64,000 bases of DNA. Source: Climacteris rufus (Eukaryota; Chordata; Aves; Passeriformes; Climacteridae). Within the stretch, counting starts at the first letter, position 1; each line of letters begins with the position of its first letter. A program made the position numbers and the translations under genes. Positions 12,082 to 24,800 of the stretch are shown one piece after another. The stretch covers positions 248,001 through 312,000 of the forward strand of contig VZRZ01001923.1 of NCBI GenBank assembly GCA_013398175.1. The letters are read 5' to 3'. A model generated the notes under the pieces. The model saw only the letters and a program-made list of their open reading frames with translations. It made no database searches and was not told where the DNA came from.

Positions 12082-15000
12082 AAAATGTGATTTTCTTCTG
12101 TTTAACCCCAGGGAAGTTGTATGGCTAGTACACTTGCTGTAAACTTTCTTGACATCCTGAAAAAATCTAAAGTGCCTGTAAATAATCATGTCATGAACTT
12201 GGAATTATTGAAAACGGGAATTGAAATTGTGTAGTTGCTGTAGCTTTTCAATTGCTTGCATGACTAAGTGGTCTGGGTACATAAGTGTGCTCAATGACAA
12301 GTTTATATTAAATTCAGGGCCTCATCTTTACACTTTAAAGATGGCTTTTGTCATGTTTGAAAGGTCTTGGCTAGAATTTGGTTAAAAGTTACAAACTGTA
12401 TTCAAATTCAGGTAGTCTGAATTTTGCTTATAGACTTGCACAAGCTTGGAATCCTTTGATGTGGTTTAATCCAAATCTTGAAACCTTTAGTGATTCCATA
12501 AATTGATTGTGTACTTTATGGCACTGGTTTGAGTTATAAATCCTGATTTTATCTTCTGAATGGTGTGACCATTGCCACCAGCAAAGCTAGAAGTGAAAGA
12601 AATGATGAGACAATATATTGCACCTTTTTTTCTGCTTCCTGCTGCTTCACAGCTCTGCTGAAATAGCCTAAAACCAGTAGTGGTAAGGTACATTTCTCAT
12701 TTCATGTGCTGCCAAGGTTAGGTCACTGAGAGGCTCTACAAGTTAATAGAAATCTTCAAAATATAGTAGAGACAACTTAAAATGTTAATACCATTTGGGA
12801 GAATTATTTTTCTGTTAAATAAATAATTATTGGTATTTCTCTTGTGCTTTCTGTTTTCTGAGCACCATGCAAACACTAAGCAATTATGTAACAAGAGAGC
12901 AAACAAAACCTTCTGATAATAAGATCTGCATAATCTCTCTGATAATTATCTCAGCTAACACTTGGAGCTCATCTCTGAGAAATACTGAACTATAAAAAGG
13001 AAGTTTTCTTGCAACAGTCTTTCTTTAGAAGATTAAAGCCATTTGTTTGGAGATTTTAAAGTGTTTTTTAAAAAGAGAGGCTGCAGTTTTAGGACTCTTC
13101 TTGCATTGTGGTGCAATGAAATTTCTGCTGAACACCCATCTCTACCTGATGGGTTGATGTGTTTCAAAATATGACCAGGTCCATAAAAAGCAAATCTCCA
13201 AGGTAAAGCATTAGTGAGCTGTTGCAGACAGGTCATCAAAAACTTACGGGAGCTGATATGCCATTTGCTGAAACAGTTTTATGGTATTTACAGAATCTGG
13301 GGATTTGGAGAATAAAGTGGATATAGAACATTTTTTATATATTGCAATATTTACTTCCCTTGTATTTTGGTTTGTTTTCTGTGGGGATTTCTGTTGTCCT
13401 GTAGAGGAGGATTCCACAGAAGAAACTAAGTGGCAAATGACTTAGGGTGGTGAGAGCCATAAAAACATAACCAATGGCACTATTACTATTTCTTTATTAT
13501 GATATCAACAACAACAAACTACATGAATGTCCTCAGCAAGTGAAAAGGAAGTGGAGATTGTAACCTGCTTTGTAGTTATTCTAGGTGGATTGTGTTATTG
13601 CTTTATCATCTCTGAAACTCATGGGAAAGGTGGGGAATACATGTAGCAGTACCAAAGCTGACGTTGACAAGAGCCTATGTATGTGTCAGATAATTTTCAT
13701 AAGTGTTACCCACAAAATTACTAAATCCCCATGTCAAATTTGTAAGTGGCAACTGTGAACTTAGTAGTTGGAAAATGGTGTGTAGGTTTATAGGCTTTTA
13801 GACAAAGTCAAAAGTAGAATTTAAAATTTCAGAAGCGTGGCAAAAGGACCATTGAGTTGCTTATTGCATAAAATAATACCATCCAAATAAATGTGCCTTC
13901 TCTTGTGAGTAGGGTGAAAAGTATTGTGGCAGGCAGGAAAGCTAAAGACAGCAGAAACCTTTTTGGTTTATTTAAAAGTGTAAAAATACTCAATTATCAT
14001 CAAATAGTTGAATCTTTTGCCATGACATTAGTGCAGATTTAAAGATTTCTAATCCATGCAAACCAGTGTGATGAGTACTTCTGAAATCCAACGCAGTTCC
14101 TTGATTAATCCTTTTGTACTGGTTAGAAAATACACCAACTTCCAAACAGGCACTGGTCATCGGTAAAATATTTGCAAAATTTTTGCAGAGAGGTCAGACC
14201 TACAGGATTGTATAGACATGGTTTTCAGGGCCAGCTGCTGAAAGCCTGACACTGAACTCCAAAATGAAACAGGAAGGCACAAAAAATAGTTGGTGCAAAA
14301 TACAATTTCTTAGGCAATCAGAATGGCCAGTGAGCTTGGAAGAAGGATCTGGCCCCCTGAAAAGGTGTAACTAAGAACTGAGTTATTTTCAAACCAAGAT
14401 GTTTTAGTTTCTCTTTTGAAACAGTGTTTTGAGATAAACATTCAGTAAAATTCAATTACAGTCCAGTCAGTAAATATCTCTGCTCCACAAACAGACTCCT
14501 GCTATAAGCAGAGAGAGGCTGTGAAATACCTTTGGTAGTCCTCCTGAAGAAGTTTGCTAATACCGATTGCTGATATTGGCAGTGTTGGTTTTTTTTTTTT
14601 TTTTCTAACAGACTGTGCCAAATAAATGTCTTAAACTTAGCACTGGAATCAGAGATAGTAATTCATCACAATCCCAGCTGCCTACTCATGCAAACTGCAG
14701 ATAGGAAAGGAAATCTTCCCTGCCTTGTCAGCGAGCAGTGGCTTGTTCTGAAAGCCCCAAGTTCCCTATTCATGCTGGCAAAGTTATCAGGACCTGGGAG
14801 GAGTGTTTGGAGAGCTTTTGCAAATCCTTCTGGTGGGCAGGATTGCAGAGTGGTGTACTTGTTAAAAATAGGCAGATTCAGATTCTGTAGGTGCTGATGA
14901 AGCACTGCTGGGTGTGGGGCAGGGCGGGGGAAGCCCTGATGGATGGGGATGCTTTTCAGTTTGATTGGCAGTTTGTCACTTGCCTGTTCACTGAGGACAG

Positions 15001-15853
15001 ATCGAGTGGGATATTTAAACTGAGATACATCACCTGTCTTGCAGGGAAGAGAGCTTTGAATAACTTAAGCTCATCTTGTGGAGCTTGCTTCAGATTTGTT
15101 TTTGCCTCCCTGGTTTTATCTTGGTGTCCAGTGCTGTTCAGCAATATTTTTTCTTTTGCTTCTTGACACTTGTAAAGCTAAAAATAGCAAACAAAGCATC
15201 CTCTGACAAGGGAGCAAGGTTTTTGCAAGGGTTATTGTTTAAATACCTATTGTGCATTTGCTGCTTAGAGTTGCTGAGCATGCATTGAAAATCTGATTTT
15301 TGTAGCACCTTTTGTGTTGATCTAGGTCATTTAATCCCCTCTCTGTGCAAAGCAGAACAAATAGGTAGGTATGTCAGATCCTTCGAATGCACCAGGAATC
15401 ATTTATCATTCAGGAAGGACCTTTGTTGTAAACCTCCCATTATCTTCTGTCAGCTCACAAACAAAATCTCAGCCTGTGCTGCTGAGTGTTGCTCTAGTTC
15501 TGTCCACAACCAGCTTTAAGCCTTCTGCAGCACAGCCATAGATGCAGATGTAAAACTGATGGGGTTTGTGTCCTTAAAAAAAAAAAAAAAACAGTATCAA
15601 GAGAGAACAGAAAGAAAATTTTGGTTCATACAGCATTATCACTGTCTTGCAATTCAGCACAGCCAGGACTTAAGTGAGCAGAAAGAAAAAGCATTTTGGG
15701 AAAGGTGGCAGTGTGGTCGGGTGAAACATCTTGCAGAATGCAGGAGAGATGGGGTTTTCTGAAGGAACAAGTGTGAATGTTTAAAAAAGAGTACTGTCAT
15801 ATGCTTTCTTCCTTCCTGTATTTTCACTAGCAGACAAGCAACCAGCTTGCCAA

Positions 15854-16389
15854 AGTCCTGGTTTAGGTGGGGATAGAGTTAATTTTCTTCCCAGTAGCTG
15901 GTACAGTGCCTTCTGTTGGATTTAGAATAAGAATAATGTTGATAACACACAGAGGTTTTAGTTGTTGCTGAGCAGTGCTCACATGAAGTCAAGGACTTTT
16001 CAGCTTCTCATGGTCTGCCAGGGAGGAGCTGGGGGCACAGGAAGCCAGGAGGGGACACAGCTGGGACAGCTGACCCAAACTGGCCACAGGGACATTGCAT
16101 ACCATATGGCATCATGCTGAACAATAAAACTGGGGGTCTGGAGGGTGGTTACCTGCTGGCTGGACACTGGTCAGCAGGTGGTGAGCAATTGTCTTGTGCA
16201 TCACTTGTTTTCTGTATTCTTCTATCATTTCCCCCCCACCCCCCTTCCTTTTCTGTCCTGTTAAGCTGTGTTTATCTCAGCCCATGAGTTTTACCTTTTT
16301 TTCTGATTCTTTCCTCCATTCCCCTGCGGGAGAGTGAGTGAGCAGGTGGCTGAGGGGTTTTTGGCTGCCTGCTGGGTTGAAGTACAACA
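15854..16389 (+). mobile_element. decayed solo LTR of an avian endogenous retrovirus
   Basis: The segment matches, from memory, an abundant songbird LTR. It begins AGTCCTGGTTTAGG (consensus TGTCCTGGTTT), continues with GATAGAGTTAATTTTCTTC, AGTAGCTGGTACAGTG, AATAATGTTGATAACAC and TTTTCAGCTTC, and ends near AAGTACAACA. The promoter region keeps only a weak TATA-like ACAATAAAAC. The tail still shows TTATCTCAGCCCATGAGTTTTAC. No gag, pol or env sequence lies on either side, so it is a solo LTR. The flanking pentamers, GCCAA and CCCAG, match at only three of five positions, so any target-site duplication has decayed. The family name is not certain, and no retroviral gene product is encoded. Confidence 0.75.
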
Positions 16390-17208
16390 CCCAGCCTGGG
16401 GCTCAGAGGGTCTCTGACACACTTCTTCATGCTTCTGATGTAACCTGGAGCAATCAGCCTATCCCTGTCCATGTGAAATGGCTCTGAATGGCACGGAGCA
16501 GACTGCAGCCTCAGTCTGGCTCCATAAATTTGGCAGTTACAGGGGTTTATTTGTCCAGCTGTGTGGGCCCAGCCTGGCATGCATTTCATACAAGCAATTG
16601 CAGACATCCAGTGTATTCACTGGTCACTGAACTGCTCTGCTGAGCCGTGCAGTGAGGGAAGGTCAGAACAAGATACTGAAGAGTGTCAATGAACATTGAA
16701 TAACTCAGTTTCTCAGGTTGTGAAAGACACAGATGAACCTCTTAGTTATCCATTGTTCCCCAGAAGAACTAAGAAAAGGGTGCTTTGTTGCTCTTCCTTT
16801 TAGGGAGATACTTTTATCTACATACATAATTATTTGGCTTCTGTTTACTCTAGTTTTATGGGGAGGTTGGTTGTGGGAGAGATGGTACTCTTCAGTGGCT
16901 TATTTTAAATTGCGGTGAAAACAGGCCTGGCAATTCAAATTGGTTTTGCATATGGGCAGGAGAATTTGTTGTAGTGATTGTGTAGGATACCTACTCTGGA
17001 AAACTGGAGCAATTTCTAGACACCTCTTTCCAAGAGTTTCTAGTTTAATGGCTTGAAATGCTAACTTCTTGTTTTCATCTTAAAATAGCCAGGTTCATGA
17101 TTTTCAGCTTGAAAAAGGAGACAGATGTAATTGCTGTCACTTTGACCCCAAGTTATTATTGTTCAGGGGAGAGATGATGCAAGAGAGAGTGGGTGGGTTC
17201 CTCTTGGT

Positions 17209-17306
17209 ATCACAGAGTCAAAAAATGGTTTGGGTTGGAAGGGACCTTAATGATCATTCAGTTCCAACCCTGCTGCCATGGGCAGGGGCATATTGCACTA
17301 GAAGGT
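17209..17306 (-). mobile_element. CR1 LINE 3'-end fragment
   Basis: On the + strand this reads ATCACAGAGTCA, then GGTTTGGGTTGGAAGGGACC, TTAATGATCATTCAGTTCCAACCC, and CCATGGGCAGGGGCA. This is the reverse complement of the terminal part of avian CR1, so the element points to the minus strand. It is 5'-truncated, which is normal for CR1. About 100 bp are alignable by eye before similarity is lost near the CACTAGA motif. Confidence 0.9.
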
Positions 17307-18272
17307 GTCTGCTGGACACAGAAATATAAATATCATTGATATCCTAGATATCGACGCTAAACACATAGATGTCCTCTGCTTCTAATTTTACTAAACAGAG
17401 AGAATAGGACATGCTCTTTCCTTTTTAAAATGGGTGAGATGCTCTCATCTGAGCCACCTCTGGTCCTAAACTCTACTGTGTTTGGCAAACAATGCTGAAA
17501 GGCTGCTGATTGCTCATGGCACCCCCCTTGCTGCTGCTCAGCTCTTTCGGAGCCGTGCCTTGGACTGCCAGGCACTGTCAGTCATGTCTCCATTGATCTG
17601 TCAAACCTAATTCATTATTTAAGTGGGTTCTTTCATTGTTCAAGCAGCATTCGTCAGCTCCCTGCCAATATTATGGTAGTTAGCCACTTGAATGCTGTTT
17701 GGATGAATCATGGAAGTTTATCTAGTAAATTTGTTAAGCAGTGGCTAAGCCCACGCGCTGACACAACAGTGTATCATTGTAGGAAGGCGCTCGTCTGGCA
17801 GGCTCCCAGACAAGCAATCCCAGGAGGCCATAGGATTTAATTTTTGATCCTGAGCAAAGTATATGTGTAAGATAGCACCTTCCAGCAAAAATTATTGCCA
17901 GTAACGTAGATTAAATCGTATTTGCCCTAGCAACAGATGCTATTAGGAGAAGGTTTCATATCTGTAGGAATTCATGGGCTTGAGTATTTCATGTGATTGA
18001 AATCCAGCTCTGCCCTAAGGGTGTCCTACTAGAGGCAGTTCTCTGTAGGGGCAGTTTCTTTTCCCACAGAGATATGGGATATGGGAGAGACATGGCTCTG
18101 TATCACCCACCCAGGAGCTGCAGAGGGTTTGGTTTGGCCTCTTCAGCAGGAGAGGACTTGTGCCAGTTTTTGTGCTGCTCCTGAAAGTTTCTTAAAATGT
18201 AGGCCAGGAGGAGGGGAATATGTGTCTTTCAACAACAGCATGGCCCTGCTAGCAAGATCTTAATTGCTGCTT

Positions 18273-18512
18273 AGAATCACAGAAGGATAAAATGGTTGGG
18301 GTTGGAAGGGACCTTAAAGATCTACTCAGACCAACCCTCCCTGCCACAGGCAGGGACACCTTCCACTAGACCAGGTTGCTCAGGGTCCCATCCAGCCTGG
18401 CCTTGAGCACTTCCAGGGATGGGGCATCCACAGCTTCCCTGGGTAATGTACCACAATGTACACATGTACACATGTCCCTGGGTAATGTACCACAATGTTG
18501 AACTACCTACAG
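18273..18512 (-). mobile_element. CR1 LINE 3'-end fragment with internal duplication
   Basis: This copy is the reverse complement of a CR1 3' end. It starts at AGAATCACAGAAGG and contains GGTTGGAAGGGACCTTAAAG, GACCAGGTTGCTCAGG, CATCCAGCCTGGCCTTGAGC and CTTCCAGGGATGGGGCATCC. Near its end the CR1 text ctgggcaacctgttcc has become CTGGGTAATGTACCACAATG. That piece occurs twice, 39 bp apart, because of a later tandem duplication. Confidence 0.92.
18436..18498. repeat. 39-bp-period tandem duplication inside CR1
   Basis: A 24-nt unit beginning TCCCTGGGTAATGTACC occurs at 18436-18459 and again, identical, at 18475-18498. The 15-nt spacer ACACATGTACACATG is itself a direct repeat of ACACATG-type units. 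The exact identity of the two 24-mers inside a diverged CR1 suggests the duplication is younger than the insertion. Confidence 0.9.
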
Positions 18513-19013
18513 ATGTAATCCTCAAGCAATGAGAAATGTGATAAATTCTTTAACATCCAAATCAGGGAGACTAAAACTGTTCATTCACATTTACCCATTA
18601 GTGCAAACAGAGGCAAGTGGCACAGAAAGTTACAAGAAGTTGCCTTGCAAGTGAAAATTTTCCCTCTTGAGTGCCATTGGAATAGCATTTTGACACTTTT
18701 GGACTGCTGAACTGTAGTCCAAATGCTATTTTCTCTACAAAGCAAGGATATCAAGATCTTTTTGTGATATCTTTTAGCTGTTACTAATCTTAGTTATGTC
18801 TCATAGCTGGGGCAGATGAAGTATTTCAAAGCAGGGTGTTGGTCTCAGTGCAGCAGCCAAACTTGGCAATCTCAATATTCTTAGAACAGCTGCATGGAAA
18901 AGCCTGAAGAGTATAATTGCATCAATAGCCTACAGTATAAAACCAAATTCCTCTTAGAGGGTAAAAGATGTAGCATCATCCACTTATAAATGTAACTTCA
19001 GTCTAAGAGTGGG

Positions 19014-19490
19014 ATCACAGAATCATCATTTAAGTTGGAAAAGACCTCAAATCACTAACACTGCACTGCCAAGCTCACCACTAAAACATCCCCAAGTGCC
19101 ACATCTGCACATCTTTTAAATCCCTCCAGGGATGGTGACTGCACCACTGCCCTGGGTAGCCTGTTCTGGTGCTTGGCATCCTTTCCATAAAGAAATTGTT
19201 CCTAATATCCAATCTAAACCTCCCCTGGCACAACTTGAGGCCATTTCCTCTTGTCCTGTTGCTTGTTACCTGGGAGAAGAGACCAACATCCCCTGGCTAC
19301 ACCTTCCTTTCCGGGAGTTGTAGAAAGCAATGAGATCCCCCCCATGCCTTCTTTTCTCCAGGCTAAATACCCCCAGTTCCCCCAGCTACTCCTCATCAAA
19401 CTTGTGCTCCAGACCCTTCCCCAGCTCCATTGCCCTTCTCAGGACCTGCTCCAGCACCTGGTTGCATCCACCAGACTGGGGCCATATCTG
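19014..19490 (-). mobile_element. CR1 LINE 3'-end copy (longest minus-strand copy)
   Basis: About 475 bp read as the reverse complement of a CR1 3' end: ATCACAGAATCATC, AAGTTGGAAAAGACCTC, TTTAAATCCCTCCAGGGATG, CTAATATCCAATCTAAACC, CTGGCACAACTTGAGGCC, TCTTGTCCTGTTGCTTG, GAGAAGAGACCAACA, CAGCTACTCCTCATC and CCAGCACCTGGTTGCA. It belongs to the same group as the copies at about 37.8 kb (opposite orientation) and about 48.7 kb, judging by the shared TTAAATCCCTCCAGG and GTGCCACATCTGCA-type segments. Short frames across it are repeat-derived. Confidence 0.95.
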
Positions 19491-21149
19491 CCTTGTTTTG
19501 CTTTAATTCTGTCATGGCAGTAGATTTTTAGATATTCAGGTTCTAGTTTATAGCAAAAAACATATGTCTTTATATAAGAGCTTTAAAACTGTAAAACAGC
19601 CTCCTTGGGAAGCTTTATAGGATTTTTTTTTCAAGGTTATAGCTAGCATGTGTTGATATAAGCTTTACTTTTATTGTCATTGGCTTGATGTGCTTAAATG
19701 AAATTATGTTATTGAGAGAGAGGACAGTGAGTGGGAGAGGTAACAATGAAGAAAGAAATGTTATTTCATGCTACTGAGCTATGTTATTTAAAACAACTGA
19801 AAATTGTTATTAAACAAACGATAGGTAAATGCAGAAAATCAACCCTTATGCTCACACATAGTGCAGACAATCACCTGAGATGGCCCCAAAGGGATTATCA
19901 GGTTGCCCAGGATTACCTACAACAACTGTATCTCTCAGGAAGCAGAAAGTTTTAATTAGTCCAACTAGATCAGCAAATATATCTGACTGGCTAAGAACAC
20001 AACACAGCTCAGTTTTATAGTGTATTGTGCTAGAGGGATAAACAAATCTGAGATAAAAGGTAACCCCCAAGGTATCACACTGCTTGGATGGAAGGGGCTT
20101 GGAAGATCCATCGTGTTTTACTGTTCTGAAGTTTCAGAAAGCCAAGTGAGTGATCTAAGCCTGTGTCTGCACAGAGATCCTTGGTTAATGTTGTGTACTC
20201 ATGGGACAATACCTGTTTATGTTTGGCATTTAAAAGGGAGAGTTACCTAGGTAAGTCAGGCCAGTTACCAGACAGGTAATCCTGCCTGATTTCAGTGGAG
20301 CTGTGCTCCTCACTGGACCCTGCTTTCAGTGGCCAAAACAAGTATTTTCTGTTAAATCTCATTAATGTTGGCCCAGTTTTGCTTGCAGATAAGTGCTGTG
20401 CTTTATCAACTGGAGTGGAAGTTAAGATGGGCAGTTGAGCGAGGAGACAAGTTGTTTTAGCAAGTGTCCTGTTGTGCAAAGATTGAATCATGCCTGTGAA
20501 TCAGGCCTTAAAATACTATTTTTCATGTCCAGCAAGAGATTTCTGTGCTTAAATTTTGTTAGGTTGACTTTCAGAACTGAAAATCTTTGTGACATTGTGA
20601 CGTATCCAAAGAGGCTGATAGAGTTGGGGGGGTTGTATTGTTTTTGTAAAACAGATAAAAAGCCCCAGTCTCTAGGGGTTTTCATTATCACAGGACTGGC
20701 TGTGGTACTGTAACATGTTTGGTGGTACTCAGGGATATCAAGTAATTGGATGAAAGATGACAGATACCAGTTCTTGGTTTCTCATTGCTTCCTTTCTGTA
20801 GGTCTGAAGCAGTACAATGTCATATTCCTCTTGAACATTCTGAGAGCACTGAGGACTCAGCCTGCAGATGTCTCATCCTCAGTTATCTTCCCTGTACCTT
20901 TTTCTGCAAGAACTTTGGTAGAATTGGGAAAAATTTTCCGCTGGTGGAAGCATACTCTGCGTGGGAGTTTGACTGCAGGTTCCTTGTTAAAGAGCTTTAC
21001 TCCTTTCCCTTCAGCTTGGAGCAAGGACAGGAGAGCATCCAAACTGGCACCTCTCCCCTGGGTACCTGCTGTGCATCCCTGTGAGCGCTGAGTCAAATCC
21101 AGTTGCGTTTCAGTAGGAATATTTTGGTCATGAATGATTAAAACTAGTT

Positions 21150-21840
21150 TTCTTCCCCTGGCCGGCAGCCAGTGTGGATTTGTCAAGATGAGTTCATGGC
21201 AAATTAATCTGATTTCTTCCTTTGACAAGATAACTGCCTAGAGAATAAGAGGGATTGAGTAGATACGATATATCTGAACTCTTTGAAAGTCTTCTGACAC
21301 TTTTCTGCTTAGTGGCCTCACAGCAAACGAGTGAAAGATGATCTCAGCACAGTCATAACAAAGTTGGTGCTAACTGATTGAACAGTCCCTCTCAAAATAT
21401 AATCAAGGGCTTCACTGTCAAACTTGGAGGGAATTGCCAGCGAGGTTTTTGCCCTGCGTGTGATTCTGTTCAACACTTTGATTAGCGGAGCTGAGTGGCA
21501 GAACAGAGAGAGCGCGTTGGGACGGTTATGGGAAGGGTTGCAGGCGGTTTAGATGACAGCGTCAGAATCCATAATGATCCCCACAAATTGGAAAGGTGTC
21601 CCCAAACCAGCAAGGTGAATGTCAACAGAGGGGAATGCAGTGCACCACGCGTAAAGAGGGCAAATGAAATGCATAAGCACAGTGTGTGGAATAACTGGCT
21701 TTGCTGCTGTGAGGCTGGAGAGGATTTTGGAGGATATTGGAGAGGGAAAGTGATAGGCAACTGCAGACTGAATGTAGCAACACAGCTGTGGGGTAAAACC
21801 TGTAAATCTCAGGTAAGTATGTGTAAGTATGAGGAACAAT
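21150..21840 (+). mobile_element. decayed LINE reverse-transcriptase remnant (CR1-like)
   Basis: Translating with frame changes gives recognisable LINE reverse-transcriptase blocks in order: CGFVKMSSWQINLISSFDKIT (about 21172-21234), an IYLNSLKVF block equivalent to VYLDFSKAFD, a VILFNTLISG block equivalent to VLFNIFINDL (about 21461-21490), and LERCPQTSKVNVNRGEC with NNWLCC plus EAGEDFGG (about 21586-21735). The last corresponds to the usual LERWAxTNxMKFNxxKCKVLH and AEKDLGVLV region. Earlier parts carry several stops, while the last ~390 nt are open. This is an old fragment lacking the 5' and 3' ends. The family is inferred from motif order by eye. Confidence 0.55.
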
Positions 21841-24800
21841 GCCATGGGCAACCTGAAAGGCATTTGTTCTACTGGAACTAGGACTGGATAGGCACCTTTG
21901 TTTTTTTTTAAACTTTTTTTTTTTTTATACAGTACTCTAAGGAAGCTGTAGACCAGCTGGAGGGAGAGGAGATCAATAAAAATGTGTTACAAGGCAGGAT
22001 CTCAAGGGACCAGTTGGAAGAACTGACTTTGGTTTAAACTGATGGAAGCTTAAGGGGAACATGAAGATTGACTTCTGCCATGGAAAGAGGGTGCTTGAAA
22101 GGGAAAAAAATATTGATCCTCTGTGTTTCCTGGAGGGCAGTCAGGTCACTTAGGAGGGAATGAAAGACTTACGTTGGAAACAGGGATGTCCAACATCAGT
22201 CCACCAAGATTTTTCAGCTCAGGCAAAACTTTTCAGGTCATGGGCAGAGGCACCACCAGATTTGGTGGACTCCACTGATGAGTATCTGGCAGTCTTGGTG
22301 CAGGTATTCTTGCTCTTCCATCAGGATTGCAGTCCCTGGAGATCCCTCCCAAGCCTACATCTCTCTTATGCTGGAGGGAGAGTAAGGTACAGCTACAAAT
22401 CCCTGTCATGTCTTAGCAAGGCCAAGTTATCAAAGCTCACATTTACTAGGTGTTTGACCATCCCTGGACATTTAGTGATTAATTTCAGTAGAGGACCTCT
22501 GACTTTTTTTGGCTTTGAAAGTTTTTATAACTGAAGTACAGTTCTGAGCTAAATGGTCTTGCCTCTGGTTTTAATGTGGACTTTTTCATTAGTAAAGATT
22601 CACACGAAAGAAATAAAACCGATTTTATTTTATGTTGGAAAAAAAAATCCTTCCTTTTATTTTTCTTTGTCTTCATTTCTTTAAAGTTTTATTATTTTTA
22701 ATTCCTTGGCTTTTGGTATAACACACTGGAAGAATAGTAGAAATATGGAAGTAGAATTTTCCTTAAAGATTGAGGAAAAAAGAAGAGAGATTTGGGGGCA
22801 ATTTTCTCACTTCCAGTAATTTCTCTCTTTTTCCACGGGATACTAAGCAAGCAGGTAAAAGGAAGAAGACCAGCAGATACAAAAAATATTTTTTAAAAGT
22901 TGAAAGATCACTAATCTTTTCTCTTACTTTGTCTACATTTTTGTTGCATAACAACATAAAGGAGTTTCTAATAGAGCAGAATATTTAATTTCTTCTAAAG
23001 TGTGCCATGAAAATTAAAGCATATTTCAAAGCTCTATTGTGAAGTGTAATCAGAATTGAAATAGGATGAAGTTGATGGAAAAGGGTTTATAAATATCTGC
23101 TGATGATTTCTGCATGGTGATGTGACAGGTGGGGATGGCGTGGAGGCTGAATTCCTCTGTAGGAAAAGCCAAGTGCTGTAGGAATGGCATCGTGTTGAGT
23201 GAGTTCTGTCAGTTATCCTTGGTGAAAATGGTCCGTTCTGAGGTAAAAGCTCCTTAAACTGGATTTTTTTCCTGAAGTTGGAACACTGGGAGGAGGAGTC
23301 ATATCCATACCCCTACAAAATTTGTGTTTCTTCAATGCACATTCCAACAGTCATGGTGGCATCTACAGAAAAGTCGTGATTCTTACATTGTATTGGCAAG
23401 TCTGAACAACCTGAATGCAGCATCAGTCATCGCTCAGGCAAACATTGTCAGCCTTTGGATGGGTTTTGCATCCCTTTGGTCTCATTTCTCATGCCTCATT
23501 TATAATCAAATAGTATTAAGTTAAAAGCTAGGAGGGCAGAATGAGGTGTGATGAATTCCTGTCTATTTTTAAAATCCATTTTATCCAGTCCTTCAGTCTT
23601 TCCTGAACTGGGACCTTACACTCATGGTGTGTTTTAAGCACTGGAATAATCCCACTGACCTCATTGTTGCTTAATGAGAACTTACCTTTAAGTATTTTTC
23701 TGGCCACAGGCCATAACAAAGGGAACATTTCTGACATTTAGGGTTTATTGGTGGACAACTATAGGCGAGAGGGAATTAGGAAGGTCAGTCCCATTTGAAG
23801 ATCACTGGGACTCATGCCTGAAATCCATGTAGGTGTTTTGTAAAACCTCAGCATCCATTGGAGAGAGGTCCTGTGTACGGAAATTATTTTTTTACATGAT
23901 ATGTTTGAATGACACCTGTTTGGTAAAGACATGGGAACAAACCATAATTCCTTTATATGGTGAAAGGACAAACTTCATTTGCCCTTATTTCTTCTCAGCC
24001 AGAAATATTTCAAAGCATCAAATCTGATGCATGCTCCCGCTCCAGTATTTTTGAATAGGAAATTGAGGCATAAAGAGGGTTACTACTGTGCTTCATTAAT
24101 GCAAATATTTCCTGCTCAAATTGGTAGTCCTAAAGGAAATTTAACTTTCTAGTTAATCAAACACAATCTTTCTACATTAGCACTTGAAAGGGATAAAGAG
24201 AAAAGGCAAGTCAATAAGGTAGGAAAGAAGTTCAGAATAGAGCTGTTGGCATCAGTGCCATATCGGAAACCATTTAATGGCTGTGAGTCTGAAATAATTA
24301 AATGTGGGTGAAGATTGGTCATGCAAGAAGAATCTTGTAATCAAATCTTCTTGTCTGAAGATGGGTGAAGTGAAGGAGGAGTGAAGGAGAAGACAAGTGT
24401 GTGAGATCCCTACAAAAGCTGTGGCATGATCACAGCCTTGGAGGTCCTTGGCCAACCTTCCCTTGCCCTGTGCACGAGGTGATTTCAGCAGAGAGCCCTG
24501 TTCAGTGATGTGTCAGGCTGTGTGTGGTCGCATGTGAGTGATGGTGTGCTGAGTCCTATCACATGGTTCACTTCTGTCTCCTCTGGGAAGTCCAGGGGTG
24601 GCACTGGCTGTTAAATGGGATGTAAAGCAACAGAATTGGAGAGATTTTTCTAAAACATTACTCTGTTTCAAAATAATAAACCTTCATTGGCAGAACTTCC
24701 TTAATATTTCTCAGGGATTGTAACAGATGCACATTATTTGTGTAGTGTTGATGAGCTTTGGAGCGGGGTTACAATTTTACTTCATAGATCCCACAGCCTG

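Noticed and set aside
12076..12083. Pore exon continuing as Cys-Lys-stop, suggesting a truncated channel
   Set aside because: GTAAGT is a perfect donor and the next exon restores Ser-Leu-Leu of S6 in frame. The truncation would only follow from intron retention, for which there is no evidence here.
16229..16245. C7-A-C6 run as a quadruplex site
   Set aside because: It has only two C runs with a single interruption, inside the decayed LTR, which does not meet the four-run pattern.
20857..21228. 123-codon minus-strand frame
   Set aside because: It partly overlaps the start of the LINE remnant on the opposite strand and has no recognised domain.
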